Positions 63,427-64,000 of a stretch of DNA of 64,000 nt are shown here, in pieces. The DNA lies in NCBI RefSeq assembly GCF_916618755.1, contig NZ_CAKAKB010000003.1:744001-808000 (forward strand), in the 5' to 3' direction. Numbering within the stretch: position 1 is the first letter of the stretch; each line of letters opens with the position of its first letter. The position numbers and the translations under genes were made by a program. The notes beneath the pieces were generated by a model. It was not told where the DNA came from, made no database searches, and was given only the letters and a program-made list of their open reading frames with translations. This DNA is from Actinotalea sp. Marseille-Q4924 (GTDB lineage Bacteria; Actinomycetota; Actinomycetes; Actinomycetales; Cellulomonadaceae).

Positions 63427-63833
63427 TGCGGCGCCTGTTCTGGGTGACCGTCGGCGCTGCGGGCGCCGTCGTCGTCGCCCGGCGGCTCGAGCAGACCGCC
63501 CGGCGCTACACCCCCGCGGGCGTGGCCGAGCGCGTCGAGGTGGCGGGGGAGCGGACCACCGAGGCCGTCGGCAGCGCCCTCCAGCGCTTCCGCACGGCCC
63601 GCGCCGAGCGGGAGCAGGAGCTGCTGACGACGCTCCTGGTCACGCCCGAGGACGGCGACCCGTATGCGGTGCTCGGCCGGGGCCGTCGCGAGCGCGACGC
63701 GTGGGACGCCGCGACGCCGCCGTCGGGGGGCACCGGACGGCGCGCCGCGGCCGGACGCGGCGACGACGGCGCGGCAGCTCCGGCCCGCCCGTCCGGCCGC
63801 GTGGACGAGGCCGAGCCCCTGTACGACTTCTGA
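63426..63833 (+). CDS. hypothetical protein (DUF6167-like)
   Basis: 135 residues: an N-terminal hydrophobic segment (VTVGAAGAVVVARRLEQ) followed by a charged coiled part and a low-complexity tail. Translationally coupled to the DUF948 gene and followed after 108 bases by alaS. Membrane-associated, function unknown. The family name is from gene context and is tentative. Confidence 0.75.
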   Translation: MRRLFWVTVGAAGAVVVARRLEQTARRYTPAGVAERVEVAGERTTEAVGSALQRFRTARAEREQELLTTLLVTPEDGDPYAVLGRGRRERDAWDAATPPSGGTGRRAAAGRGDDGAAAPARPSGRVDEAEPLYDF

Positions 63834-63941
63834 CGCACTGCGCAGCACGACGCACACCGCACGACGCACACCGTGAAGCGGGGCCCCGACGGCCCCCATC
63901 GACCACCGGGCCCCCGGGCCGCGGACAGACGTGAGGACACC

Positions 63942-64000
63942 ATGCGGACCGCCGAGATCCGACGCCGTTGGCTCAGCTACTTCGAGGGGCGCGGGCACGC
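63942..64000 (+). CDS. alaS: alanyl-tRNA synthetase, 5' end only
   Basis: The first 19 codons read MRTAEIRRRWLSYFEGRGHA-like sequence, the invariant AlaRS N-terminus (class II catalytic core follows). The gene continues past the window. GTGAGGACACC precedes the ATG. Order rarA-rpsD-DUF948-small gene-alaS supports it. Confidence 0.92.
   Translation, partial: MRTAEIRRRWLSYFEGRGH

Overview
This 64 kb window is a very GC-rich, gene-dense stretch of an actinobacterial chromosome. GTG starts are frequent, start/stop overlaps (GTGA, ATGA, TGATG) are common, and many genes have a TANNNT -10 element placed directly before the start codon. The order thrS-HIT-pgsA-acyltransferase-pimA, the pdxS...pdxT-yebC-ruvC-ruvA-ruvB-yajC-apt-relA block and the rarA-rpsD-alaS end match the conserved actinobacterial backbone. 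Together with an SsgA-like protein, a treXYZ operon and a DsrC/SQR cassette, this suggests a member of the Micrococcales, most likely Cellulomonadaceae. That placement is inference from gene content; there is no 16S gene here.

Layout. 1-8264: the end of a ZapE/AFG1 ATPase gene, then a minus-strand operon treX-treY-treZ-ppk2 (glycogen/maltodextrin to trehalose, plus a polyphosphate kinase). 8358-10580: a sulfide:quinone reductase-like flavoprotein, a one-cysteine DsrC/TusE and a DsrE-like protein, a compact sulfur-relay cassette. 10776-12043: a 60-residue acidic repeat protein and an epimerase. 12069-15819: a type III polyketide synthase cluster (flavoprotein, ICMT-like methyltransferase, PKS, divergent UbiA prenyltransferase), probably making a prenylated, methylated phenolic lipid. 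15923-21619: small proteins, CsbD, a metallo-beta-lactamase-fold hydrolase, a desaturase-like flavoprotein and a membrane GGDEF-EAL protein. 21663-24424: an AgcS transporter, a divergent SpeD-like protein and a LuxI/GNAT-like acyltransferase, an unfamiliar combination. 24640-26500: a decay zone holding a nonsense-interrupted membrane protein, an insertion-sequence remnant, a frameshifted GH15 fragment and two small genes, ending at a three-tRNA operon.

27285-47581 is conserved backbone: folate genes pabB-pabC, SsgA-like, tRNA-Val, thrS, phosphatidylinositol mannoside synthesis (pgsA, patA, pimA), PrsW, vitamin B6 synthesis (pdxS, pdxT) with a NUDIX gene and a reverse-strand kynureninase, yebC, ruvCAB with a LexA box before ruvA, yajC without secDF, apt and relA. 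47600-59105 holds a DUF349 protein with a long acidic tail, a second metallo-beta-lactamase-fold hydrolase, a radical SAM gene behind a perfect LexA palindrome, a GMC-type oxidoreductase, an F420/PPOX protein, aspS, a GNAT and an MMPL transporter.

59183-64000: rarA, then an AbiEi/DUF559 nuclease-like gene bracketed by three copies of a structured 54-65 bp palindromic repeat (two direct upstream, one inverted at its stop codon), with a C-rich tract outside on the left and a G-rich tract on the right. rpsD, DUF948, a small hypothetical gene and the start of alaS follow. The repeat-bracketed nuclease and the SpeD-like/acyltransferase pair are the best candidates for undescribed biology.
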